Source: Sphingobacterium sp. CZ-UAM
GTDB taxonomy: Bacteria; Bacteroidota; Bacteroidia; Sphingobacteriales; Sphingobacteriaceae
Length of the DNA: 64,000 nucleotides
NCBI RefSeq assembly: GCF_002000245.1
Contig: NZ_MTCM01000006.1
Coordinates: forward strand, 62,001 to 126,000
Reading direction: 5' to 3'
This document shows positions 1 through 8,516 of the stretch, one piece after another. Numbering within the stretch: the first letter of the stretch is position 1; the number at the start of each line of letters is the position of its first letter. Made by a program: the position numbers and the translations under genes. A model generated the notes under the pieces. That model was given only the letters and a program-made list of their open reading frames with translations, was not told the origin of the DNA and searched no databases.

Positions 1-117
1 ACGGCGCTTTAGCCCATGAACCTTATAACCTTTTTTCAATAGGAATTCTGCTAAATAGGCACCATCTTGACCTGTAATACCTGTTATCAATGCAGTTTTC
101 GTGTTTTGTTCAGCCAT
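1..117 (-). CDS. gmd: GDP-mannose 4,6-dehydratase, N-terminal fragment (runs off the window)
   Basis: Only the first 39 codons are in the window; the gene continues beyond position 1. The ATG lies at 115-117 on the minus strand. The peptide carries the Rossmann nucleotide-binding start TGITGQDGAYLAEFLLKKGY and then VHGLKRR, which is the typical opening of GDP-D-mannose 4,6-dehydratase. That enzyme makes GDP-4-keto-6-deoxymannose, the precursor of GDP-fucose and related deoxysugars, in the cytosol. Other extended SDR sugar-nucleotide enzymes share the glycine motif, but the GQDGAYL and GLKRR segments are characteristic of Gmd. Confidence 0.88.
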   Translation of the reverse strand, partial: MAEQNTKTALITGITGQDGAYLAEFLLKKGYKVHGLKRR

Positions 118-341
118 ATTTCTATTTTATATTAAGCATCTCCCCTCCTAATCCTGGGTATCATACTGTTAGCATCCGATCAATCTGTTTTTACAAGGTA
201 ATGAAGCAATCCGATTTATGGACTTCAAAAAGCGATTATCCATTCAGAACTTGCTTTTCAGTCTCATCCATCAACTCGCTCGCTTCCACTTTGAATAAAT
301 CAGGACGGATTCGGACTGTAAAAGTATTAAATTTTCAACAA

Positions 342-371
342 AAAAAGCCATAGGAATTCCTATAGCTTTTT
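342..371 (-). terminator. Rho-independent terminator after the lipocalin-like gene
   Basis: An inverted repeat (arms about 14 nt with one mismatch) is centred on the palindrome ATAGGAATTCCTAT. It is flanked by A and T tracts, giving seven T on the minus strand. It lies 26 bases past the stop of the minus-strand lipoprotein gene. Confidence 0.7.
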
Positions 372-396
372 GTTATTCATTTTTTCTCGTTTGACC

Positions 397-960
397 TTAG
401 TTTACACGCGAGAAATTAAATACTAAATAAGCTTCACCATTGGCGACTGTCAACGGCATTTTCATGACCAATTTGTTCCCATCAGAATAAGACAAATCCA
501 GGCGGTAACCTGTTGTTACATTCTTAGCTTTGTCTCCTGCGTAGATTTTTTTAAATTGGAATTGCGGCTCACCTAGACCTTTTCCCGGATTATATATAGA
601 CCAAAAAATCTCACGTGATGCGCCCGGAGCACATAGCGTACCTTGAGCATTGAACGTGATTGATCCCTTCCCATTGCCAATAAAATTCCAGTTACTACCA
701 ACAAAACACTCAGCCGGAGCTTCTTCAAAGACACTTTTAATCGTGAAAGTAGAAGGCAAATTTTCTCTATCGATTGAATTTAGTGTCCAGGTTCCTTTCA
801 CAGCAGATTTCCACTCTGAGGCGCTCGGTCCAGACGCTGCACTTGTATTGGAAGAACCATTACCAGGGTTTCCAGATGATGTACCTTGCTTTTGTGCACC
901 ACAAGAAAACAAAGTCACCGTAGCAAAAACAGTTGCTAATGATAAAACGAATCGATTCAT
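397..960 (-). CDS. Lipocalin-like lipoprotein
   Basis: A 187-residue secreted lipoprotein of unknown function. The ATG at 958-960 is preferred because it gives a clean signal peptide, MNRFVLSLATVFATVTLFSC, ending in a lipobox cysteine at residue 20; upstream in-frame sequence reads as ordinary leader. A Ser/Gly/Asn-rich linker follows. From about residue 50 there is a single beta-rich domain opening with a WKSAVKGTWTLNSI segment, typical of small Bacteroidota lipocalin-like domains with a GxW motif and two cysteines. It probably sits in the outer or inner membrane facing the periplasm. The ligand cannot be read from the sequence. It is divergent from the small membrane-protein gene starting at 1015. 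Confidence 0.7.
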   Translation of the reverse strand: MNRFVLSLATVFATVTLFSCGAQKQGTSSGNPGNGSSNTSAASGPSASEWKSAVKGTWTLNSIDRENLPSTFTIKSVFEEAPAECFVGSNWNFIGNGKGSITFNAQGTLCAPGASREIFWSIYNPGKGLGEPQFQFKKIYAGDKAKNVTTGYRLDLSYSDGNKLVMKMPLTVANGEAYLVFNFSRVN

Positions 961-1014
961 ATGTTTAAATTTTAATTTCAAATTGTATTTTTGGGGTAAA
1001 TTAATCCACAGCTC

Positions 1015-1347
1015 ATGAAGGTTACAGCCAAAAATCATACCATAAGCAAAATAATTGCAAAAACTCTTTTGAGGTTATTCATTATCCTCCTGGCCTTCGC
1101 TGCCTATCCCCTGTTCCTGGGACAAGAAGCGAAAGCAAAATTAAGCCAAATCAGTCTCGCTTTTACAAATAAGGTTTCATTCATTGCCCCTATTTTATTA
1201 TTTTGTTTTATCGTTGGATTAATGATTGCCGTGCTTAAGCACAAATATAATAGAATTGACCTAAATTGGCTATTTTCCCTGGCTACTATATTTGGTATTT
1301 TATATTTGATCTTATTGTATTCAAGAATTTACCCAAGTATTGCCTAA
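1015..1347 (+). CDS. Small membrane protein, unknown function
   Basis: A 110-residue protein with three likely membrane segments (about residues 15-35, 55-75 and 83-105) separated by short basic loops. I recognise no family. It is divergent from the lipocalin-like gene, with only 54 bases between the start codons, and is followed 84 bases later by the flippase-like gene, which has its own promoter. Codon use resembles its neighbours, so it is probably a real gene. Confidence 0.55.
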   Translation: MKVTAKNHTISKIIAKTLLRLFIILLAFAAYPLFLGQEAKAKLSQISLAFTNKVSFIAPILLFCFIVGLMIAVLKHKYNRIDLNWLFSLATIFGILYLILLYSRIYPSIA

Positions 1348-1352
1348 GTTAA

Positions 1353-1383
1353 ATTGCACAATTCGACAAAGTTCCTAACTTTG
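1353..1383 (+). promoter_or_regulatory. Promoter of the flippase-like/SDR pair
   Basis: ATTG at 1353-1356, 19 bases, then TAACTTTG at 1376-1383 matches the Bacteroidota primary sigma-factor consensus (TTTG-N19-21-TAnnTTTG). It lies about 49 bases upstream of the ATG at 1432. Confidence 0.6.
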
Positions 1384-1431
1384 AATTTTCCAAAATCGTA
1401 TAATCGATCAAGATTGGAAAAATAAACTTCT

Positions 1432-2346
1432 ATGGATAAAAAAAAAGGTTTAAAAATCCTAAAAAACATACTAAAGATTGTCGTTACTGTAGGAGCCTTA
1501 TATTGGGTTTTCAGCAAAGTTTCACTCAAAGATCTCAAAGAAGCTGTCATTAATTCAAATCCCATCTATTTATTTCTAGCGCTCTTAGCCTATAGTGTCT
1601 CAATTTTTATCTCCTCTTCCCGCTTATTGACTTTTCTACGGGCAATCGGCCTGGATGTATCAGAGAAATATAATTTAAAGCTCTACCAATTGGGTCTATT
1701 CTACAACCTTATTCTACCAGGAGGTGTAGGTGGAGATGGCTACAAGATATTCTTTCTTCGGAAAAGGTTCAGTATCAAAGGCAGGAAATTATTTACAGCC
1801 CTATTCTTAGATCGGCTAAGTGGTCTATGGGCCTTATGCCTAATCATTGCAGCTTTAATTACCTACATGCCGCAGTTGGGCATACCAAATTACTTAACGA
1901 TCATATTATTTATATTGGGTAGTATCCTTTATTATTTTATCGTCACAAAATTTTTCAAAGAATATAAGGCAACTTTTTTAAAGGCACATTTAAAAGCTAT
2001 AGGTGTACAATCCATGCAAGTAATTGCCGCAATTCTGATCCTTTATGCATTAGGGTTCAATGGGAAGTTCTCACCATATTTATTTCTATTTCTCGCATCT
2101 TCGTTAGTATCTATCATTCCTTTTTCAGTAGGTGGATTAGGTATGCGGGAGCTGGTCATCATGTGGGGAGCGGGCATATTTCATGTAGATTCACACAATG
2201 CCGTATTGATCACGTTGTTATTTTATATTATCTCAGCGATCGTCGCACTCTCAGGAATTTATTTTATCTTCAATCCGAAGGCAATCGGAGAGGATAAACT
2301 ACCGTCTGCAGAGGAAGTTGAACAAAGTCAAAAACTAGAAGAATAA
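1432..2346 (+). CDS. Flippase-like membrane protein (LPG_synthase_TM / UPF0104)
   Basis: A 304-residue integral membrane protein with about eight hydrophobic segments. It matches the transmembrane domain of lysylphosphatidylglycerol synthase/flippase (DUF4389/UPF0104 group): the conserved segment LGLFYNLILPGGVGGDGYK (near residues 90-108) and the late PFSVGGLGMRELV motif (about 223-235) are characteristic. There is no C-terminal aminoacyl-transferase domain, so it is not a lysyl-PG synthase. A role in moving lipids or lipid-linked intermediates across the inner membrane is inferred from the family. It is followed two bases later by the SDR gene, so the two form one transcription unit. A second family member lies at 7442-8437. 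Confidence 0.8.
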   Translation: MDKKKGLKILKNILKIVVTVGALYWVFSKVSLKDLKEAVINSNPIYLFLALLAYSVSIFISSSRLLTFLRAIGLDVSEKYNLKLYQLGLFYNLILPGGVGGDGYKIFFLRKRFSIKGRKLFTALFLDRLSGLWALCLIIAALITYMPQLGIPNYLTIILFILGSILYYFIVTKFFKEYKATFLKAHLKAIGVQSMQVIAAILILYALGFNGKFSPYLFLFLASSLVSIIPFSVGGLGMRELVIMWGAGIFHVDSHNAVLITLLFYIISAIVALSGIYFIFNPKAIGEDKLPSAEEVEQSQKLEE

Positions 2347-2348
2347 AC

Positions 2349-3056
2349 ATGGCGAATATTATTATCACAGGAGCAAGTAGTGGAGTCGGATTCGAGGCAG
2401 TGCTTGATTTGACCTCAAAAAAGGACAACAAGGTTATCGCATTGGCCCGATCAGCAGACAAATTGAGGAAACTTCACGAAATCGCAAGTCAGCTCAATTA
2501 TGATGGCGGAACACTCTTCCCTGCTCAATTTGATATTGTTTATGATGACTACGCAACATTAGTACCTTTTATACAATCCAAATTCGATACTGTTGATATC
2601 CTGATTAACAATGCCGGTGCTTTAGTGAATAAACCATTTATGGAGACAAGTGGGCAGGACTTTGCAGAGATGCTTCAGACAAATATCATCGGTCATGTCA
2701 ATATGATACAACAGGTTGTTCCATTCATGCATGAAGGTTCCCATATTGTTAACATCAGTAGTATGGGCGGTTTTCAGGGCTCGATGAAGTTCCCCGGTCT
2801 AGCAGCCTACTCTGCCAGTAAAGGCGCATTGGCTATTTTAACGGAATGCCTGGCGGAAGAATTTAAGGAAAGAGGGATCAAGGTTAACTGCTTAGCTTTG
2901 GGATCGTCACAAACTGAAATGTTTGAAGCTGCATTCCCAGGCATGGAGGCTGGTACGCTAGCGTTTGAAATGGGCAGATATATTGCTGATTTTGCACAGA
3001 ATGGGCATAAATATTTCAATGGCAAAATCCTTCCTGTTGCCAATACAACTCCCTAA
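2349..3056 (+). CDS. Short-chain dehydrogenase/reductase
   Basis: A 235-residue classical SDR in the cytosol. The cofactor motif TGASSGVG is at residues 7-14, NNAG at 87-90, the catalytic Ser near 137/138, and the YSASK motif supplies Tyr154 and Lys158. All catalytic elements are intact, so it should be an active NAD(P)H-dependent oxidoreductase; the substrate cannot be assigned. It is translationally close-coupled to the upstream flippase-like gene, which hints at lipid or polyketide-type carbonyl chemistry, but that is only context. It converges on the alpha/beta hydrolase gene, with a large hairpin between them. Confidence 0.85.
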   Translation: MANIIITGASSGVGFEAVLDLTSKKDNKVIALARSADKLRKLHEIASQLNYDGGTLFPAQFDIVYDDYATLVPFIQSKFDTVDILINNAGALVNKPFMETSGQDFAEMLQTNIIGHVNMIQQVVPFMHEGSHIVNISSMGGFQGSMKFPGLAAYSASKGALAILTECLAEEFKERGIKVNCLALGSSQTEMFEAAFPGMEAGTLAFEMGRYIADFAQNGHKYFNGKILPVANTTP

Positions 3057-3100
3057 TAAGTAGCGAGCAGAAAGTAACCTATTGCTAAAATATTCACTTA

Positions 3101-3153
3101 TCAGCGTCCTATCTAAAGATCTATCGGATATAGATCTTTAGATAGGACGCTGA
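3101..3153. terminator. 24-bp perfect hairpin between convergent genes
   Basis: Left arm 3101-3124 and right arm 3130-3153 are exact reverse complements over 24 bases, with a 5-base loop (CGGAT). It sits between convergent genes (SDR and hydrolase). There is no long T tract on either side, so it is a bidirectional transcription block or RNA-stabilising element rather than a standard intrinsic terminator. Confidence 0.65.
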
Positions 3154-3224
3154 ACTTTTAATAAACAGCTGCTGTTTAAGGTTATTAAACAATCGCTGTC
3201 ATTCATACGAATATTTTGATCCAA

Positions 3225-4601
3225 TTACTTTGCTTTCAATTTAAGCCAATTGGTGAGATCATTCATCAATTGCACGTTGAAACTTTCCGGATTTTCAAAA
3301 TATTCTTCGATTTTTCCTGTTTGTGCATTTTGAAAAAGATGGTTCAGATTTGGATAGTTTTTGATAGTGACATCTGTCGTATTCAAATGCAGGCGTTGAA
3401 GTGCGTAGATATTTTCATTTGCAGGAACCTGAATATCCTTTCCTCCAAAAGAAGCAAAAATAGGCACTTTCACCTGTTTCAGATAATAAGCTGGATCGAT
3501 ACGTATAAAAGTTTTAAACCATGGAATCAGCATAGGACTCAATTTAATTTTCATGTCAGCTGTTAATGCATTCCCGTTGTTTTGACGGATAAGTTCTGTT
3601 TCCAATGATTCTGCCAAAACCTTCGGCGGCTCATCCCTTAATAGAATGTCATATAGCTTTCTGTTATTGCGTTTATTTACTTCTAGAGCAGGCTCAGCTA
3701 ATCCAGCCACTTTTCCCAAAGCGTAACTTTGTAGGATCAATAGAGAGTCTCCTTTGAGGATAGGACCAGACAGTAAAGCAATATAGTTGACTTTATCGTT
3801 CTCCGCTGCCACCATGTCTGCTATCAAAGCCCCTTCACTATGTCCAATGACGCCTATTTTATCGGTTCTGACCATCTGCTGCGTGCTCATAAAATCCACG
3901 GCGGCATTTGCGTCTGATGCGAAGTTAATTGTTGTTGCCAAGTTAACCTCCCCTTTGGAGCCACCGATACCGCGGTCATCGTAACGCAACACCGCGAAAC
4001 CGTTTTTACTGAGGTGATCGGCCAGTACCTTAAATGGTCTATGACCAAAAACTTCCGAATCTCTATTTTGTTGTCCACTTCCATTAACCAGAATAACAGC
4101 CGGAAAAGGTCCTCCTGCTTTGGGATAAGTAAGTGTTCCCGCTAAGGTAGCATTGCCCTTCACATTTTGAAACATAACCTCCTTTTCAATGTAATCATAT
4201 GGAGGAAAGACATCCTGCTTACGCGAAAGCCCACTTTGCTCGCTCTCACTGCGGACCAATAACATAGGAGATTCAAAACTTCCCTGTTTCATTACACCTT
4301 TCAACACATCTTTATCCCGATCCAGGTAGCCAGTATAATATAGACCTATTGCTTTGACATCGATATATATCGAGTCCTTGTCCACTTTTATTGCATTAAT
4401 AGGAAACTTTAGGGAGGTCTGCATGGGGCTTTCAAAAGTTCCAGCCCAATTATCATTGCTATCCTGCTTTAGATTGAATACCAAAAGTAATTTCTGCCCA
4501 GACACGCTCACCTCACCTTTCCATGAACCATCAAAGGTCTGTGCATCCGCACATGAGAACTGCAAACAGATCAAAAATAAATAGAGAATTTTCTTCATCA
4601 T
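3225..4601 (-). CDS. Secreted alpha/beta hydrolase with N-terminal beta domain
   Basis: A 458-residue exported hydrolase. The signal peptide ends near residues 17-21 (either a lipobox at Cys17 or cleavage after ADA). Residues 22-120 form a beta-rich domain beginning FDGSWKGEV, common in Bacteroidota S9/S33-type hydrolases. The alpha/beta hydrolase fold follows from about residue 140, with an NGSGQQNRD oxyanion-loop motif, the nucleophile elbow GHSEG (Ser255) and a late catalytic His in NLNH. These proteins are esterases or acyl-peptidases; the substrate is unknown. Two ATG codons occur in tandem at the start. It is followed upstream in the same direction by the DUF2089/membrane pair, but a gap of about 10 bases makes co-transcription likely. 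Confidence 0.8.
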   Translation of the reverse strand: MMKKILYLFLICLQFSCADAQTFDGSWKGEVSVSGQKLLLVFNLKQDSNDNWAGTFESPMQTSLKFPINAIKVDKDSIYIDVKAIGLYYTGYLDRDKDVLKGVMKQGSFESPMLLVRSESEQSGLSRKQDVFPPYDYIEKEVMFQNVKGNATLAGTLTYPKAGGPFPAVILVNGSGQQNRDSEVFGHRPFKVLADHLSKNGFAVLRYDDRGIGGSKGEVNLATTINFASDANAAVDFMSTQQMVRTDKIGVIGHSEGALIADMVAAENDKVNYIALLSGPILKGDSLLILQSYALGKVAGLAEPALEVNKRNNRKLYDILLRDEPPKVLAESLETELIRQNNGNALTADMKIKLSPMLIPWFKTFIRIDPAYYLKQVKVPIFASFGGKDIQVPANENIYALQRLHLNTTDVTIKNYPNLNHLFQNAQTGKIEEYFENPESFNVQLMNDLTNWLKLKAK

Positions 4602-4611
4602 TTCTTTGCTA

Positions 4612-5196
4612 TCAAAAATAATACTGTATACCTAAATCAAGCATAAAATATAATGCCACAAACAATATGCTTATCCAAATCTTTTTATTGTTTACGGCAA
4701 CATTCATTCCTTTGACCAATAAATAGAATTGATAAAACAGCAGAAATAGCGCAGATATTCCAAATACAGCAAATAATATCATTTGGCCTTTATCTATAGT
4801 CGATAAAGTATGATCACCATTTTTTAAGGCTTCATCAATCTGTTTGGTAAATTCATCCTGATTCAGTAGTTTACCCAGTAGCAGAACCAAGTAAAGCGGA
4901 AATGGTGCAATCAAAATGACATTCAATACATCGATGATTCTGGTCCTATGGTTTAATATCCTCCCTACTACATATAATAAAATTAAAGGAGCCAAAACCA
5001 TATAAACATGTACTTTTAACACCGTAATAAAGGAAACCGGTACATGGGGTCTAAAGAAATGCATAAAGCCATTAAACTGCTCCCCAGACAGATAAACAAG
5101 ATAACTGGAAAACAAAAAGCCTGCGATACCTACAACAAACAGTACCCGTTCAGAAAAATCCACAAAAGGATTTAATAACAACTGCTTAATTTTCAT
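4612..5196 (-). CDS. Yip1-like membrane protein
   Basis: A 194-residue protein with five predicted membrane segments (near residues 17-36, 58-82, 90-112, 140-160 and 172-190) and a soluble loop between the third and fourth. The layout resembles Yip1-domain proteins of Bacteroidota; the function is unknown. Its start overlaps the end of the preceding DUF2089 gene by 11 bases, so the two are translationally coupled. The pairing suggests the DUF2089 protein regulates or accompanies this membrane protein. Confidence 0.6.
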   Translation of the reverse strand: MKIKQLLLNPFVDFSERVLFVVGIAGFLFSSYLVYLSGEQFNGFMHFFRPHVPVSFITVLKVHVYMVLAPLILLYVVGRILNHRTRIIDVLNVILIAPFPLYLVLLLGKLLNQDEFTKQIDEALKNGDHTLSTIDKGQMILFAVFGISALFLLFYQFYLLVKGMNVAVNNKKIWISILFVALYFMLDLGIQYYF

Positions 5197-5461
5197 TGAT
5201 AAACGTATTTAACTTATGAATCAGATCATCTAGAATATTGCGAACAGTAGGATAAGATTTACCCATCTGGTTGGCCATCTCTTTTAAGCTACCTGAATAC
5301 TTTAGAAAATTCAGAACAAACTCCTGCTCTTCGACTGTCAGTTGCATGAGTAAGGGTAAAGTAAACTTACCAACAACTTCAGTATCGCAGGAATCACAGA
5401 CCAGCTTGGAGACTTTTAACTTCGCATCACAACATGGACAATTTACAGGTATTTTTTTCAT
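5186..5461 (-). CDS. DUF2089 protein: zinc ribbon plus helix-turn-helix
   Basis: A 91-residue probable transcription regulator. The ATG at 5459-5461 is chosen because the longer reading would begin with TTG. The N-terminus has a four-cysteine zinc ribbon (CPCC, then CDSC about 12 residues later). The C-terminal half is a helix-turn-helix, LKEMANQMGKSYPTVRNILD, of the sigma-70-region-4 type. This is the DUF2089 layout. The gene overlaps the next gene by 11 bases. A TACTTTTG box at 5471-5478 (minus strand) lies immediately upstream, which would leave an almost leaderless transcript. Confidence 0.75.
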   Translation of the reverse strand: MKKIPVNCPCCDAKLKVSKLVCDSCDTEVVGKFTLPLLMQLTVEEQEFVLNFLKYSGSLKEMANQMGKSYPTVRNILDDLIHKLNTFINEN

Positions 5462-5585
5462 TCCACAAAACAAAAGTAAATAATGTTAAATATAATATTA
5501 ATATTATTAAAATGAAATACAATATTATGAATATCTTCCAAAAATCGTTGCTTAATGATATATTTGTAAACAATAAATAAAGTGT

Positions 5586-6320
5586 ATGAAAAAGTTTTTA
5601 GGCTATATCCTATCTATTATATTTTGGTTCTGTTTTGGCTTATCTTTAATTATATTCCACCCTATCCAATGGCTATGCCTAAAATTAGGTGGCTATAGTG
5701 CGCATAAAAAAAGTGTTGACATCTTAAATGCATGTTTGGTTGCTTGCTACTATACCTTATTCAATAGGGTCACTTTTATCGACAATAAATCCATCCCATT
5801 GGGGCAGCCAATTATATTTGTTGCCAATCATCAAAGTACTTTTGATATTCCGCCGCTCATCTATTTTTTACGGAGGTTTCATGGTAAGTTCATTTCGAAA
5901 ATTGAACTGGCCAGTGGTATACCCAGTATTTCGTTCAACCTAAAACATGGTGGTGCAGCCAATATCGATCGGAATGACCCCAAACAGTCTATAGCTGAGA
6001 TCCTCAAACTTGCCAACAATATGAAAACAAAGAACTGGTCCGCCTTTATCTTTCCAGAGGGGACCCGATCAAAAACAGGCAAGATGAAAGCATTTCACGT
6101 TGGCGGAATTGCAACATTATTAAAGAAAAATCCAAATGCATTGGTTGTCCCTATTGCGATTAAAGGATCTTACGAAATGGTACAGTATGGTATGTATCCG
6201 CTAACTCCTTTTTTACATATGACATGGGAGGTATTGGACCCTTTGGATACAACGGATAAAAATATTGAAGAAATCGTAAAATTAGCTGAGGAAACAATTA
6301 AGCGAAAAGTAGAAAATTAA
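5586..6320 (+). CDS. plsC: 1-acyl-sn-glycerol-3-phosphate acyltransferase
   Basis: A 244-residue membrane-bound PlsC-family acyltransferase that makes phosphatidic acid from lysophosphatidic acid. The catalytic HX4D motif NHQSTFD (His82, Asp87) and the glycerol-phosphate-binding FPEGTRS motif (about residues 158-164) are intact, and a hydrophobic segment at residues 5-25 anchors it. A TATATTTG -7 box at 5559-5566 precedes the start, with a poor -33 match. It converges on the glycosyltransferase gene with only 7 bases between them. It could instead acylate another lysolipid; the acyltransferase assignment itself is firm. Confidence 0.88.
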   Translation: MKKFLGYILSIIFWFCFGLSLIIFHPIQWLCLKLGGYSAHKKSVDILNACLVACYYTLFNRVTFIDNKSIPLGQPIIFVANHQSTFDIPPLIYFLRRFHGKFISKIELASGIPSISFNLKHGGAANIDRNDPKQSIAEILKLANNMKTKNWSAFIFPEGTRSKTGKMKAFHVGGIATLLKKNPNALVVPIAIKGSYEMVQYGMYPLTPFLHMTWEVLDPLDTTDKNIEEIVKLAEETIKRKVEN

Positions 6321-6327
6321 ACCGGGT

Positions 6328-7494
6328 TTATTTGACTTGTCTGCCCTTCCAATCGTATTTCCCGATATTCCCTAATATTCCAATATAAGTTAAATATAGA
6401 ATATGGGCCAGACTCAATATTGGGAGATACCAAAGCAAAGTAGTGCGCCTCGCAAAAGTAGTTAAGGGTTGGATAAATAGGAATTCCACGACTACTTTAA
6501 GTAATAATGCGAAGAAAACGACCCATCCAAGTGTTTTAATGCCAGCGATAGCAAGGGCTACTCCAACCAATAAAAGCACATTAAACAGCCAGATTGCGAT
6601 TCCCAAAGCGATAACTCCCTTGTTTTTATACTTGGTACTTTTAGAGGCCCAACGTCTTCTTTGGCTTATAAATGAGCGAAGATCAGGTTTGGCATCTGTA
6701 TACACAATAGCATCCTCCGATTTACAAAATGCGATCCGTTCAGGATATTTCTCTGCCACCTTATGCAAAAATAGCTCATCGTCCCCAGAAGCAAGTTCAT
6801 CAATGCCTCTAAACCCGCCCATTTCCCTAAATATATCTTTTCGATAAGCTAAATTCGCGCCGTTGCAGGTTGTTGGCTTTCTATTACCTATACCCGCAGC
6901 GCCAAGACCAATGAGATATAGGAACTCCAATGTCTGCAAGCGTTCGAAAAAGCTTTTCTCCTCGGAATACAGCACCGGTGAAGACAGCAAGTAAACATCC
7001 TCTTTTTCAAAGGTTCCGATTACAGTCTTTAGCCAGTTTGGCCCCATCCTGCAGTCTGCATCAGTCGTTATAACAATCTCCCCTTTACAGCAGTCAATTG
7101 CCCTTGAAATCGCCAGCTTTTTATAGGAATTCATCCGGCCATTCTCATTTAACTGAATTAACTTGACTCCTCGTTCGGTAAATTCTTTCACAATTGCTGA
7201 GGTGTTATCGTCCGAATGATCATCAATAATAATAAGTTCGAGAAGATCTTTTGGAAAAGCCTGATTTAAGATACATTCAATCGTTCTTCGAATATTTAAT
7301 TCTTCATTACGGGCGGCAATAATTACGGATACCATTTTGGTGGGAATTAAATTACCATGAGGCGCTTGGATCTGAGCCCAGCCCCTCCGCATCCACAATA
7401 CGAGAATACCATAGACACAGGCAAAACTGATCAATAAATAACTAAGAATTTGTATCACCGAAAAAATTAATCTTAAAAACAAAAATAGAACCAA
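6328..7494 (-). CDS. Membrane family 2 glycosyltransferase
   Basis: An inverting GT2 of up to 388 residues. One N-terminal membrane helix precedes the GT-A domain: VSVIIAARNE opens it, IIIDDHSDD binds the nucleotide, TTDADCR holds the DxD metal site, GDDELFLHK carries the acidic catalytic region, and QRRRW is the Q(Q/R)xRW motif of processive or lipid-linked GT2 enzymes. Two or three helices close the protein. The longest reading starts with TTG inside the preceding gene; a GTG at 7456-7458 would shorten the overlap from 53 to 17 bases and keep the helix. It is coupled to the flippase-like gene, which suggests synthesis and export of a glycolipid. Confidence 0.82.
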   Translation of the reverse strand: MVLFLFLRLIFSVIQILSYLLISFACVYGILVLWMRRGWAQIQAPHGNLIPTKMVSVIIAARNEELNIRRTIECILNQAFPKDLLELIIIDDHSDDNTSAIVKEFTERGVKLIQLNENGRMNSYKKLAISRAIDCCKGEIVITTDADCRMGPNWLKTVIGTFEKEDVYLLSSPVLYSEEKSFFERLQTLEFLYLIGLGAAGIGNRKPTTCNGANLAYRKDIFREMGGFRGIDELASGDDELFLHKVAEKYPERIAFCKSEDAIVYTDAKPDLRSFISQRRRWASKSTKYKNKGVIALGIAIWLFNVLLLVGVALAIAGIKTLGWVVFFALLLKVVVEFLFIQPLTTFARRTTLLWYLPILSLAHILYLTYIGILGNIGKYDWKGRQVK

Positions 7495-8437
7495 ATATCG
7501 CCGGGAGAATCAAATTGACAAACCAGATACACGATACAATAGCCATCACCGCAATTTCCTGTGTTGTAATATAGCTATAAAGATTACTTGCCACAAAACT
7601 CCGCACACTAAAATCAAAAATATCCAAGGTGGGCAGGGCCGCCTGAACGAAAAAGAGGATAAAGATCATCAAAACCATGGAGACAAGAGGCAACTCTGGT
7701 AAGGTCAGCTTCATCAAAATAATATATTGCGAAGTGAAAATAATAAACCTTGCTAGTGAGTTTATCAAAACAATACTCAGTTCCGCCGTGGAATAATGTT
7801 CAAGTACTTCAAAAAAAGGTTTGATTTTCGCCAAAAACTTAATTCGCCCCACAAGTATATCCACCCATCTCACATTAAAATACAAGATGACAAATCCAGC
7901 AGCATAAATAAGGGCGAGCAACCATACTCCAAATTGGACAGATAAAGGCGTAGATAAAAATTTACAGACAAACCAGGCTATACTCAGTGAGCCTGCAACA
8001 CTTGTCAAAACCAATTGGGCAAACAACCCAACTCCCATCGCTACAGCCCCTTTGGCCCTGTTCTGCGGCGTAAGGAATAATACCCTACCTCCATACTCCC
8101 CAATCCTATTTGGGGTAAAAATCGCCCATGTAAGTCCACAAAAAACGGATTGAAACGCTTTCCAAAAAGATATATGCTCCAACTTAGAGGCGAGATAACG
8201 CCATTTGACAACTTCCAGTAGCCAGTTTACGAGCATTAAAACAACGATCAATATCAATGTCCAGACAACAGAATGTTGTTCTAATCCAGTGATCAGTGTC
8301 TTAAATTTATCGATATTGCTCTTATCGGATACCTTGGTAATGATATACCATGTGGCAAGTGCAAAAACCAGTATCTTCAATAAAAGACTGATGTATTTTT
8401 TTTGTCTCCCAGTCAACGTTTGATAATTAGAGAGCAA
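7442..8437 (-). CDS. Flippase-like membrane protein (LPG_synthase_TM)
   Basis: A protein of about 331 residues with some eight hydrophobic helices and the family signature TPNRIGEYGGRVLFL near residue 110. It has no soluble aminoacyl-transferase domain. Only a TTG can serve as start before an in-frame stop, so initiation at TTG (8435-8437) or the next TTG is expected. It overlaps the following GT2 gene, giving a two-gene operon. By family it would translocate a lipid or lipid-linked sugar; the neighbouring glycosyltransferase points to a glycolipid. It is only distantly similar to the member at 1432-2346. Confidence 0.75.
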   Translation of the reverse strand: MLSNYQTLTGRQKKYISLLLKILVFALATWYIITKVSDKSNIDKFKTLITGLEQHSVVWTLILIVVLMLVNWLLEVVKWRYLASKLEHISFWKAFQSVFCGLTWAIFTPNRIGEYGGRVLFLTPQNRAKGAVAMGVGLFAQLVLTSVAGSLSIAWFVCKFLSTPLSVQFGVWLLALIYAAGFVILYFNVRWVDILVGRIKFLAKIKPFFEVLEHYSTAELSIVLINSLARFIIFTSQYIILMKLTLPELPLVSMVLMIFILFFVQAALPTLDIFDFSVRSFVASNLYSYITTQEIAVMAIVSCIWFVNLILPAIFGSIFVFKINFFGDTNS

Positions 8438-8516
8438 TGTTACTAAATTTTAGCCAAATGATTAAGTTTTGTGTGCAGCAATCCACTTATAAAAAGCAAA
8501 ATTTGTAATATTGTAC

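Noticed and set aside
90..353. 87-codon plus-strand frame at the left edge
   Set aside because: It begins inside gmd on the opposite strand, has no domain and ends in a terminator, so it is a chance frame.
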